A stretch of 13,114 nucleotides of DNA, taken from the NCBI GenBank assembly GCA_946886545.1, contig CAMPIU010000039.1:1-13114 (forward strand), read 5' to 3'. A program made the translations under genes and the position numbers. The notes beneath the pieces are model-generated. The model worked only from the letters and a program-made list of their open reading frames with translations. It had not been told where the DNA came from and ran no database searches. Positions 1-6,444 of this stretch are shown here, one piece after another; positions within the stretch are counted from its first letter, which is position 1; each line of letters opens with the position of its first letter. Origin of the DNA: an uncultured Flavobacteriales bacterium. Lineage in GTDB: Bacteria > Bacteroidota > Bacteroidia > Flavobacteriales > Crocinitomicaceae.

Positions 1-529
1 CCGCAGCACCGATACAAAAATCTGTCGGAGCCAATTGAATGTCATCCACCAAATAATTCCCCTTATTCATTTCTGAAATCTGGTTAATTAACTCCACGGC
101 GTATTTATGACCTTCCGGATCCGGTTTAAAGGTAGATTCCGTTTTAATGGAGTCACCGCGCAAAGCCAGTACATTGTCAATTCCCAAGAACTGCAAATCG
201 ATCAGAGCATTTTCGGTTTCTTCCCGTGAAAATCCGCCGCAAATTAAATGAGGAACAGCATCTATATCATACTTGTTCATGATGGCTGCACAGATACCTA
301 CAGTTCCGGGTCTTTTACGGATTGCGATCTTTTCAAGGAGTCCCTTTTCCCGTTCTTTGTAAATGAATTCTTCACGATGATAGGTTACGTTAATGTATTT
401 CGGTTTGAATTCCATTAAGGGATCAATCCCATCGTAAATTGATTGAATATTCGCCCCTTTTAACGGAGGGAGAATTTCAAAAGAAAATAGCGTGTCTTTC
501 GCTGCGTTTAAATGATCGATAACTTTCAT
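1..529 (-). CDS. metF: 5,10-methylenetetrahydrofolate reductase, N-terminal part (runs off left edge)
   Basis: This cytoplasmic FAD enzyme reduces 5,10-methylene-THF to 5-methyl-THF, the methyl donor for methionine synthase. I translated the minus strand from the ATG at 529-527, which gives 176 residues open to the window edge. The start MKVIDHLNAAKDTLFSFEILPP carries the family FSFE-PP motif, and E18 matches the catalytic Glu (E28 in E. coli). The LALRGD motif at 121-126 matches the segment containing E. coli D120. The usual length is about 300-320 residues, so slightly more than half is visible. No methionine gene lies upstream on this strand, so it probably has its own promoter; a TATCTTTG box lies 33 nt upstream of the ATG. 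I see no SAM riboswitch in the short leader. The assignment rests on recognised motifs and is quite sure. Confidence 0.93.
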   Translation of the reverse strand, partial: MKVIDHLNAAKDTLFSFEILPPLKGANIQSIYDGIDPLMEFKPKYINVTYHREEFIYKEREKGLLEKIAIRKRPGTVGICAAIMNKYDIDAVPHLICGGFSREETENALIDLQFLGIDNVLALRGDSIKTESTFKPDPEGHKYAVELINQISEMNKGNYLVDDIQLAPTDFCIGAA

Positions 530-561
530 GCCTTCAGAGAGGAAATATTATAATTCGACGT

Positions 562-569
562 CAAAGATA
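562..569 (-). promoter_or_regulatory. Candidate metF promoter, -7 element
   Basis: Read on the minus strand the bases are TATCTTTG, a perfect fit to the Bacteroidota -7 consensus TAnnTTTG. It lies 32 bp before the metF ATG, which would leave a leader of roughly 25-30 nt. No TTG is present at the expected -33 distance, so the call rests on the -7 box and its position alone. Confidence 0.45.
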
Positions 570-624
570 CATGAAATCTTATCTTACGTGCCCATTTCGC
601 TAAAAAACACGTTTGGCAAATAAT

Positions 625-676
625 GTTAAAAAGAACTTAGTTATGAAACAAAATCGAAATGCGTCCGTTATCTTTG
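625..676 (+). promoter_or_regulatory. Candidate promoter of small RNA A
   Basis: TATCTTTG at 669-676 matches the Bacteroidota -7 consensus TAnnTTTG on the plus strand. An AT-rich GTTAAAAAGAA stretch begins at 625, 44 bp upstream of the box. A similar GTTAAAAGAC begins at 1033, 45 bp before the weaker TACCTGCG box of unit B, which hints at a shared promoter layout. No canonical TTG -33 element is visible. Transcription would start near 682. Confidence 0.45.
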
Positions 677-681
677 TATAC

Positions 682-809
682 GCTAACAGCAGAAACAAAT
701 AAAATACTTTGGTACGTTATTTGTTATGAGGTTAGAGGTTAGTTTTCATAAGTAGTAGTAGTTTAGGTTGGAACAAGAGAGAAACGCCCGTTTCTCTCTT
801 GTTGTTTTT
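682..809 (+). ncRNA. Putative small RNA A (5' hairpin, TAG-repeat core, terminator)
   Basis: The predicted transcript is about 128 nt. It begins with a hairpin whose 9-bp stem, AACAAATAA (694-702) with TTATTTGTT (717-725), is perfect. A GU-rich linker follows with two GAGGTTA repeats (729-742) and the core ATAAGTAGTAGTAGTT (748-763). It ends in the terminator at 772-809. The same core followed by a terminator recurs about 350 bp downstream in unit B. No gene on this strand lies downstream before 2834, so it is not an obvious leader. A 9-codon ORF (726-752, MRLEVSFHK) runs into three consecutive TAG codons and could be incidental. I do not recognise an Rfam family. The 5' end is inferred from the -7 box; the 3' end is well supported. 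Confidence 0.5.
772..809 (+). terminator. Intrinsic terminator of small RNA A
   Basis: AACAAGAGAGAAACG (772-786) is perfectly complementary to CGTTTCTCTCTTGTT (789-803), a 15-bp inverted repeat with almost no spacer. T5 follows at 805-809. The T-run lies only on the plus-strand exit side, which fixes the direction of transcription. Confidence 0.85.
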
Positions 810-810
810 A

Positions 811-1030
811 GTAACTTCATTTCAGAAGGAGAAACAATCCACCACGACAGAGATAATGCTTTTAATAGCTGATCCATCCATTACGACACCTTTTATTACT
901 CCAAATTGTGCTTTTACAGAATAGCCCCAAATTAATGTGCTAATAATCCAACTTTCCGTTCAGTTAAAAGAGTATCAAGTTCTTAACATCTTAATGTCCT
1001 GAAGTCTTAATATCTCCTCACCTGCAAGAT
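811..1030. other. Intergenic stretch without recognised content
   Basis: This stretch separates the two small RNA units. It holds only a 22-codon ORF (856-924, plus) with no codon or family support. GTTAAAAGAG at 963-972 resembles the AT-rich elements upstream of units A and B, but no -7 box follows it at a suitable distance. I see no repeat, tRNA or conserved structure. Confidence 0.5.
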
Positions 1031-1032
1031 TA

Positions 1033-1085
1033 GTTAAAAGACGTTAATTACACCCTTCACATGTACCAAAACGAAAATACCTGCG
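1033..1085 (+). promoter_or_regulatory. Weak candidate promoter of small RNA B
   Basis: GTTAAAAGAC (from 1033) precedes TACCTGCG (1078-1085) by 45 bp, the same layout as the unit A promoter. TACCTGCG departs from TAnnTTTG at two positions and no TTG -33 element is visible. The support is therefore by analogy with unit A only. Confidence 0.25.
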
Positions 1086-1089
1086 TTAG

Positions 1090-1167
1090 AAGAGTATAAG
1101 TAGTAGTAGTTAGGTTTAGTTAGGTAGCGTGTGAAGAGAGACTTATTTCCGGTCTCTCTTCTTTTTT
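1090..1167 (+). ncRNA. Putative small RNA B, related to A
   Basis: This unit repeats the ATAAGTAGTAGTAGTT core of unit A exactly (1096-1111). AGGTT follows, then a further TTAGGT repeat (1119-1124), then a terminator at 1133-1167. Outside the core the sequence differs from A, and it lacks A's 5' hairpin. The terminator stems share a GAGAGA/TCTCTC-rich character but are not identical. If transcription starts near 1090 the RNA is about 78 nt. CTTCACA at 1056-1062 could pair with TGTGAAG at 1130-1136, which overlaps the terminator stem and would allow an alternative fold if the transcript starts further upstream. The next gene on this side, at 1203-2711, is on the opposite strand, so B looks like a free RNA. 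Family unknown. Confidence 0.45.
1133..1167 (+). terminator. Intrinsic terminator of small RNA B
   Basis: GAAGAGAGAC (1133-1142) pairs perfectly with GTCTCTCTTC (1152-1161) around a 9-nt loop, followed directly by T6 (1162-1167). The T-run is on the plus-strand exit side. In the minus direction no T-run follows the stem, so it is not the terminator of the converging gene. Confidence 0.85.
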
Positions 1168-1202
1168 GTTCAAAAAATTGATTTTTGAAAGCGAGATTGA
1201 GT

Positions 1203-2711
1203 CTATTCCTTTATCAAAGCACCCGACAAATCCACCAAATAGGATTCATTGTTCCCAAGGTTTTCCCAAACCAATTTGATCCGCTTTCCGTTGAAATAAT
1301 CCATACGATAGGAAACCCCAAGGTTCTCAAAGAAATGTTGGTCCAGCTCTTTAAACGGAAGTTCTCCGAATGTTGGATTCGAAGGAGCCTTGTTTCCCGG
1401 CAAAACAAACAAATAGTCACCGATATTTATTTTCCATTCGGCCACGGATTTTGCTTCCACATATTCGGTGTAGACAGGTTCTTTTTTGTTATTCTGAAAA
1501 ACCACCAATAACACCATCATATTTGTTTCATTATGCAGTTCCGCAACAATTTCTCCTTTTTTCCGGTCCAGATCCCGGGTTTTTACATATGGTTTGCCGG
1601 TTGGTTTTCCCTGTGTGAAGAAAGTGGTATACGGGACGGAATCATTATTTCCCCAATTTTTATATAATTTCCCGAAAAGTTCATTATTCCAGTCGCGTTT
1701 TTTGACGAGATCAACTCCAACAAACGGCAGGTTAGAATCCAGCTGTGCATCCTCAATCATGCGTTTTTCGCTTTTGATTTCGGTAATCAAGGAATCGAGT
1801 TTAAGCCTTTCTTCCTTACTGAATTCCATGTAGGCTGTTTGCTCCTGGAGTGTATCGGTTTCCGGATCAGCCTCCACAAAAAAGAGTGCAACTACTCCCA
1901 ATCCGCATAAAAGCAAAATAAGAATAGCCAAACTCAATCGTAACCACGGTATGCGGGTTGATTCCACTACAATTTTACCTTGTTTGACATCTGTCCCAAA
2001 ATTGCTTAATTGCTTTCTGTGTTCATCTGTAAATCTTATTTCCAACAATTTATTGGTCAGATACATCAGGAAGCGTGTGGAACTTTTCGGATGGTAGGCC
2101 AAGCTCATGAAAAATTCCAATAAGTGGGTTTTAACGCGGTAGTGATTTACGTTTAATAAGTCCAAAGCAGTGAGCATGTTCGGATTCAGGAAAGAATCAA
2201 TCAAGCGGTGAAGATCGGTGTCTTTTTTTGCCTTGTTAAGTGCTGTATCCAGTTCCTCTTTTTGCTTAAAGATCCAGTCTGATAGAGAGTCCTGAACTAA
2301 ATTCTGCTGATAGGCGGGCAGCAAAACGGAATAACTCATGAAGAAATGAATATTCTTGCTAGAAAGGCAGGAAAACTGATCTGTGAAGATCGGAAACAAG
2401 TAAAGCTCGATGAAGGTCTTGTATTCCTCAAATAGTGCGTGTTCCTGCAGTTTCGAAGAATCGACAAAAAGCTCTGTGAATTCTCCTTTCTTTAAGGTGT
2501 TAATCAAACCGGGATTTTCCTCCGTCCATGAAGCAAAAATGATTCCTTTAGGATTGGAACAAACACTCAAAAATTGTGTCTGATCAATTTCTGTTGCATC
2601 CGGGAAAAGTTTTTTGAATGTTTCCAGGAATTCCTCTTTTTGATCTTCAGATAGCGGAAATTGAAGATTCGGATTTTCTTTTTTTACAGCACCTAATCGG
2701 AGATACTTCAT
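1203..2711 (-). CDS. Hypothetical protein with one membrane span (502 residues)
   Basis: I do not recognise a family. The protein has no signal peptide. An N-terminal region of about 250 residues is rich in charged and aromatic residues and looks soluble and largely helical. One strongly hydrophobic segment follows at about residues 257-280. R253 and R257 precede it and acidic residues follow, suggesting N-terminus inside and C-terminus in the periplasm. Residues 290-322 are charged and could form a coiled coil. The final 180 residues look beta-rich, with a VLLVVFQNN strand (401-409) and an IGDYLFVLPGN strand-turn (430-440). It converges on small RNA B with about 35 bp between them. The ATG at 2711 is the only in-frame choice near the 5' end. 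The bitopic layout resembles anti-sigma or signalling proteins in general terms, but no domain supports that. ORF reality is likely; function unknown. Confidence 0.8.
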   Translation of the reverse strand: MKYLRLGAVKKENPNLQFPLSEDQKEEFLETFKKLFPDATEIDQTQFLSVCSNPKGIIFASWTEENPGLINTLKKGEFTELFVDSSKLQEHALFEEYKTFIELYLFPIFTDQFSCLSSKNIHFFMSYSVLLPAYQQNLVQDSLSDWIFKQKEELDTALNKAKKDTDLHRLIDSFLNPNMLTALDLLNVNHYRVKTHLLEFFMSLAYHPKSSTRFLMYLTNKLLEIRFTDEHRKQLSNFGTDVKQGKIVVESTRIPWLRLSLAILILLLCGLGVVALFFVEADPETDTLQEQTAYMEFSKEERLKLDSLITEIKSEKRMIEDAQLDSNLPFVGVDLVKKRDWNNELFGKLYKNWGNNDSVPYTTFFTQGKPTGKPYVKTRDLDRKKGEIVAELHNETNMMVLLVVFQNNKKEPVYTEYVEAKSVAEWKINIGDYLFVLPGNKAPSNPTFGELPFKELDQHFFENLGVSYRMDYFNGKRIKLVWENLGNNESYLVDLSGALIKE

Positions 2712-2785
2712 GTCGATTAATTGATGGATTGAAAATACTACTTTTTGAACAATTAATCCTTCGTCTATAAAACATATCCAAATAA

Positions 2786-2816
2786 TTGGAAATCAATAGA
2801 TATTCTACTAGATTTA
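2786..2816 (+). promoter_or_regulatory. Candidate promoter of the copper/heme monooxygenase gene
   Basis: TTG at 2786-2788 lies 20 bp before TAGATTTA (2809-2816), one mismatch from TAnnTTTG, and the ATG follows 17 bp later. This arrangement argues against using the TTG at 2786 as a start codon, since it would be a -33 element upstream of the transcript. Confidence 0.4.
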
Positions 2817-2833
2817 GATTCAAAACCAATACT

Positions 2834-4390
2834 ATGAAACGACTGTTTCTTCTTCTACTACTTGTTAGTCCCTCTGTTTTTGCACAAAACTGGAGCGATA
2901 ATGTTGCAAGTATTGTTTATGACAAATGTTCATCTTGTCATCATCCGGGTGGAATCGCCCCCTTCTCATTAATGAGCTATTCGGAAGTAAGTCCGATGGC
3001 AAGTGCTATTTATGATGCAATCAGTACCAACGAAATGCCTCCGTGGCCTCCCAATGAAAACTATCAACAGTACAGTCATTCACGGGCATTGAATTCGACG
3101 GATAAATCGACACTCATGTCATGGCTTACCAATGGAACACCCGAAGGAAATCCGGCAAATGCTCCTGCTCCACCGGTTTTCAATTCGGGCAGTATCTTGG
3201 GAAACGGTGATTTGATGCTTCAAATTCCACTGTACCAAAGTAAGGCGCAAGGCGGACAAGACGATTATGTTTGCTTCAGTCTTCCTACCGGATTGACCCA
3301 AAACAGATATGTCCGTGCAATGGAAATTATTCCGGGAAATAGACAAATTGTTCATCATGCACTTATTTATATAGACCCAAGCGGAAATTATCAGGGAGAT
3401 ACAATTGGTGGAAATTGCGGGGGTCCTCCACAAAGTTCCACACTCATCGGAGGATATACTCCCGGCTCTTCTCCATTGGTTTTTCCTTCTGCATCGGGGT
3501 TTAAATTAGGAATGTCAATTCCTGCCAATAGCAACCTTGTTTTTGCTATGCATTATCCTCAGGGGAGTTATGGCGAGTATGACAGCACCAAGGTCATTCT
3601 TCATTTTTATCCGCCCGGGGAAACGGGAATCAGGGATGTGTACGCCGCACCTGTTCTACAAAACTGGTCGCTCTCAATTCCGCCGAATCAGCTTTCGTCA
3701 TTCACGGCGCAATATCCGGCATCCGGAGGAGTTCCTACGAATTACAGCATACTGAGCGTTTTCCCTCATATGCATTTATTGGGTAAAAATATTCGAGCCT
3801 ATGCTGTAACACCAGCAAATGATACTGTGAAGTTTGCAGACATTCCTGCCTGGGATTTTCACTGGCAGGATTTTTACTTCTTCAAACACCTGCAAAAGGT
3901 TCCTACCGGATCGGTTTTAAAAGGAGAAGCAACTTATGACAACACCGTAAACAATCCCAATAATCCAAGCAATCCTCCTGTTTTGGTTAACGCAGGTGAA
4001 AGTACTACCGATGAAATGTTCCTGGTTTATTTTCATTTTCTACAATACCAACCGGGTGATGAATTGATTGATTTGGAAGGATTGCTTAGCCTTGGAATGC
4101 AGGAACTTATCTCAGATGATGATTGGAAAATATATCCCGTTCCTTTTACTGAAAGTGTATCGATTAAACCAAATCAGCTAAAAAGCGGAGATATCGTTTC
4201 ATTAGCTATCTATGATTATCAGGGAAAACTGATTCGCACTATTTGTGACAAACAAGCCATTTCAGCTACATTCAATGGCTTCGAATGGGATGGCTTATCC
4301 GAAAACGGTGCAGAATCCAAAACCGGAACCTATTTTATCTCCATGATTTGCAATGGAACAACCAGTTATCACCCGATTATCAAAAACTAA
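2834..4390 (+). CDS. Secreted cytochrome c / copper type II monooxygenase-like protein with T9SS sorting domain
   Basis: The start at 2834 (518 residues) puts a signal peptide, MKRLFLLLLL through VFAQ, at the N-terminus; the in-frame TTG at 2786 would add 16 residues before it. A c-type heme motif, CSSCH (32-36), is followed by NEMPPWPP, where M68 may be the distal heme ligand. The next 300 residues resemble copper type II ascorbate-dependent monooxygenases (PHM/DBM family). H174-H175 and H240 match the CuH ligands, H312 and H314 (HMH) and M395 (DEMFLV) match CuM. Residues 425-518 form a T9SS type A sorting domain, with YPVPF near its start and GTYFISMICNG near its end. By analogy it would hydroxylate a small substrate outside the cell with electrons delivered through the heme; substrate unknown. 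It is monocistronic, with an intrinsic terminator 17 bp after the stop. Confidence 0.87.
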   Translation: MKRLFLLLLLVSPSVFAQNWSDNVASIVYDKCSSCHHPGGIAPFSLMSYSEVSPMASAIYDAISTNEMPPWPPNENYQQYSHSRALNSTDKSTLMSWLTNGTPEGNPANAPAPPVFNSGSILGNGDLMLQIPLYQSKAQGGQDDYVCFSLPTGLTQNRYVRAMEIIPGNRQIVHHALIYIDPSGNYQGDTIGGNCGGPPQSSTLIGGYTPGSSPLVFPSASGFKLGMSIPANSNLVFAMHYPQGSYGEYDSTKVILHFYPPGETGIRDVYAAPVLQNWSLSIPPNQLSSFTAQYPASGGVPTNYSILSVFPHMHLLGKNIRAYAVTPANDTVKFADIPAWDFHWQDFYFFKHLQKVPTGSVLKGEATYDNTVNNPNNPSNPPVLVNAGESTTDEMFLVYFHFLQYQPGDELIDLEGLLSLGMQELISDDDWKIYPVPFTESVSIKPNQLKSGDIVSLAIYDYQGKLIRTICDKQAISATFNGFEWDGLSENGAESKTGTYFISMICNGTTSYHPIIKN

Positions 4391-4404
4391 TACTCATTGT
4401 TCGA

Positions 4405-5976
4405 TCAGCGCTTCAGGAACTGGAGCGCTTTTTGAACCTCCTTGTCATAGGCAGCAACAATAAAGAAGTATCCTTCCTCGATAAACAACTGGCGTGCTAT
4501 TTCCGCCTTCAGGACATGTTTGATCAATTCTTCACTGCGTGCAAAATCTGCTGCAATAAATGGAACATCCAATTTTCTGCCTTCTGCAATCAGTTTTTGA
4601 AGAAGTGGTTTCGATGGATTGAATGCGGCATTAAATTCCTGAATAGATGACCAGGAATTTCTTTTGTTCGCCACAAAATCAAATGCAACTTGCTGAAATG
4701 CTCCTGAATAACGAAGCGTTAAATAGTAGATTGTAGAATTTGAAGTATCCAGGGGAACGAAGACATCCGGCATAATTCCCCCCCCATCGTAAACGGTTCT
4801 TCCTTTAAGCGTTCTGAATTTATTGGAATTCTTAAAAACAGAAGAATCCGGAGCAAAATATTCTCCGTTATCTCTTCTTTGATCGTTGCTATGGTAGTAA
4901 TCTTCGTAACTTTCACCAAAGGGTTTTTGAATACAGCGCCCCGAAGGAGTATAGTATCTGGCTATGGTTAATCTTACATCACTTTTGTCGGAGAGCGAGA
5001 AATCCTGTTGAACCAATCCCTTTCCAAATGATCTTCTGCCAATGATTGTTCCACGGTCGTTATCCTGGATAGCGCCTGCAACAATTTCAGAAGCGGAAGC
5101 GGAGTTTTCGTTGATTAAAACCACAAGCGGAGTTTTTTCCAACAAACCTCCTGCTCTTGCATAACGGGTGGTATTCAGGTATTTTTTTCCTTTAATAATT
5201 ACTATTTTTCGTCCCTCAGATAAAAATTCATCTGCGATCTGAACTGCTCCATCTAAAACGCCTCCGCCATTATCTCTCAGGTCGAAGATCAGTTTTTTCA
5301 TTCCTTTTGCCTTCAATTTTAATGCGGCATAATGAAATTCCTCCGAACTGGAAACAGAGAAGTTTTCTAAGCGGATATATCCCGTTTTTTCATCCAGCAT
5401 CTGTGAACATACGATGGAAGGAATTGGAATAATTCCGCGGAAGATTGTTTTCTCAATCTTCTTTTTATTCCGGTAAAGCTGAATTTTAACTTTTGTATTA
5501 GGATCTCCCTTTAACTTACCTAATACATCTTCATTTTTGATTTTTTTGCGTGCAATATTTTTTCCGTCAATCATAAGCATTATATCTCCATCCAAAACAA
5601 CGGAACATTCAGATGGGGAATTCGGAATAACGTTCGTTACACATAAAGTATCACGGATGATTGAAAAGCGAATCCCAATTCCACCGAATTTACCGTCAAT
5701 CTGCTCATTCACAGCTTTCAGATCTTCGTATGGAATGTAATTTGAGTGCGGATCTAATTCATGAAGCATATCAGAAATTGTCTTTTCGAACAATTTTTTA
5801 CTTTCAATTGAGTCTACATATTCCCGATCAAGCAAGTTGATAATTTCCTGCATTTTGGAATAGTTTCCCGAATTCTGCTGAGAAACAGGTTGATTTAATC
5901 GGGCGCCCAGTAACAAACCAATGACCAGGAAGATCATTAATAAAACCGGATAAACAAAGGCATATTTTCTATTCAT
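4405..5976 (-). CDS. S41 carboxy-terminal processing protease
   Basis: This is a membrane-anchored serine protease of the CtpA/Prc family, acting in the periplasm on C-terminal tails of envelope proteins. A single N-terminal hydrophobic segment (about 8-26) is an uncleaved anchor or signal peptide. An N-terminal helical part includes DPHSNYIP (75-82). A PDZ domain spans about 85-180, and the protease domain follows. FDLRDNGGG (231-239) and NENSASASEIV (290-299) are typical of the family. The Ser/Lys dyad is S294 and K319, spaced 25 as in E. coli Prc (S430/K455). The C-terminal 120 residues are an extension found in Bacteroidota members. The length of 523 fits. The ATG directly abuts the TAA of the upstream deaminase gene, so translation is probably coupled. 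The family is certain; the substrate is not evident. Confidence 0.93.
   Translation of the reverse strand: MNRKYAFVYPVLLMIFLVIGLLLGARLNQPVSQQNSGNYSKMQEIINLLDREYVDSIESKKLFEKTISDMLHELDPHSNYIPYEDLKAVNEQIDGKFGGIGIRFSIIRDTLCVTNVIPNSPSECSVVLDGDIMLMIDGKNIARKKIKNEDVLGKLKGDPNTKVKIQLYRNKKKIEKTIFRGIIPIPSIVCSQMLDEKTGYIRLENFSVSSSEEFHYAALKLKAKGMKKLIFDLRDNGGGVLDGAVQIADEFLSEGRKIVIIKGKKYLNTTRYARAGGLLEKTPLVVLINENSASASEIVAGAIQDNDRGTIIGRRSFGKGLVQQDFSLSDKSDVRLTIARYYTPSGRCIQKPFGESYEDYYHSNDQRRDNGEYFAPDSSVFKNSNKFRTLKGRTVYDGGGIMPDVFVPLDTSNSTIYYLTLRYSGAFQQVAFDFVANKRNSWSSIQEFNAAFNPSKPLLQKLIAEGRKLDVPFIAADFARSEELIKHVLKAEIARQLFIEEGYFFIVAAYDKEVQKALQFLKR
4407..4433 (+). terminator. Terminator of the monooxygenase gene, inside the 3' end of the convergent protease gene
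   Basis: AGCGCTTCAG (4407-4416) pairs with CTGGAGCGCT (4420-4429), with one G-U pair and a GAA loop. A T5 run (4429-4433) follows. The hairpin lies within the last codons of the minus-strand protease gene, whose stop is at 4405-4407. No T-run follows the stem directly in the minus direction, so it serves the plus-strand gene. Confidence 0.75.
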
Positions 5977-6429
5977 TTAATTTGGGTCTGCGATGTGAAC
6001 AACTTCAACACCTGCGCTTCTCAGGAAATCAACGCCAGTGGTATCTTTATACTCCATCATATAAACAACTCTTTTAATTCCGGCTTGCAAAACCAGTTTA
6101 CTGCAATCTTTGCAAGGCGATAAGGTAATAAAAAGTGTAGCACCGCTGCAATCGTTTGTAGAACGGGCAACCTTCAGGATTGCATTGGCTTCAGCGTGTA
6201 ATACATACCATTCCGTGTTTCCTTGTTGGTCTTCACAGCAATTTGGAAACCCTGCCGGTGTTCCGTTATATCCGTCAGAGATAATTCTTCCATCACGCAC
6301 TATGAGTGCTCCAACTTTTTTTCGTTCACAATGCGACAATTCAGCCCAGGTTTGAGCCATTCTCAAATAAGCTTTGTCGTAACGCAATTTTTTTTCTTCT
6401 GTTATTTCTCTGTCAAGTTCTACAACCAT
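5977..6429 (-). CDS. Deoxycytidylate (dCMP) deaminase family protein
   Basis: This cytosolic zinc enzyme is expected to deaminate dCMP to dUMP, feeding thymidylate synthesis. The active-site motifs are clear: HAEANAI (78-84) with ligand H78 and proton shuttle E80, and SPCKDC (104-109) with ligands C106 and C109. SDGYNGTPAGFPNCCE (51-66) is the characteristic dCMP deaminase loop, although the usual His before the Cys is replaced (FPNCC). The length of 150 is normal. The gene lies 15 bp after the response regulator, and its TAA abuts the ATG of the protease gene. A TATCTTTG box sits in the 15-bp gap and could give an extra transcript with almost no leader. The ComEB name is used for relatives in Gram-positives; competence is not implied here. 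Confidence 0.92.
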   Translation of the reverse strand: MVVELDREITEEKKLRYDKAYLRMAQTWAELSHCERKKVGALIVRDGRIISDGYNGTPAGFPNCCEDQQGNTEWYVLHAEANAILKVARSTNDCSGATLFITLSPCKDCSKLVLQAGIKRVVYMMEYKDTTGVDFLRSAGVEVVHIADPN

Positions 6430-6433
6430 GTTG

Positions 6434-6441
6434 CAAAGATA
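6434..6441 (-). promoter_or_regulatory. Possible internal promoter giving a near-leaderless deaminase mRNA
   Basis: On the minus strand these bases read TATCTTTG, a perfect TAnnTTTG box, ending 4 bp before the deaminase ATG. Transcription would start at or next to the ATG. No TTG -33 element is found at the expected distance, so chance occurrence is possible. Confidence 0.3.
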
Positions 6442-6444
6442 GGA

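Noticed and set aside
530..668. SAM riboswitch upstream of metF
   Set aside because: The leader after the candidate -7 box is only about 30 nt and shows no SAM-aptamer-like structure; the longer upstream region shows none either.
753..761. TAG-TAG-TAG and AGTAGTAGT tracts as a microsatellite or CRISPR-like repeat
   Set aside because: Only three units at each of two places, always directly before a terminator; no spacers or leader. Better explained as part of the small RNA core.
856..924. Small plus-strand ORF of 22 codons between the small RNAs
   Set aside because: No family match, ordinary length for chance, and no promoter or conserved motif.
1061..1099. 12-codon ORF overlapping the 5' side of small RNA B as a leader peptide
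   Set aside because: It starts upstream of the likely transcription start, has no codon run, and no downstream gene to regulate.
1185..1511. Plus-strand ORF of 108 codons
   Set aside because: Antisense to the 502-residue gene, no recognisable protein features; a shadow frame.
4285..4650. Plus-strand ORF of 121 codons
   Set aside because: Overlaps the 3' end of the monooxygenase gene in another frame and the protease gene antisense; contains the terminator hairpin.
5977..6429. dCMP deaminase as an anti-phage nucleotide-depletion defence gene
   Set aside because: The motifs and the neighbouring Ctp protease fit a housekeeping nucleotide enzyme; no defence partner or mobile element is nearby.
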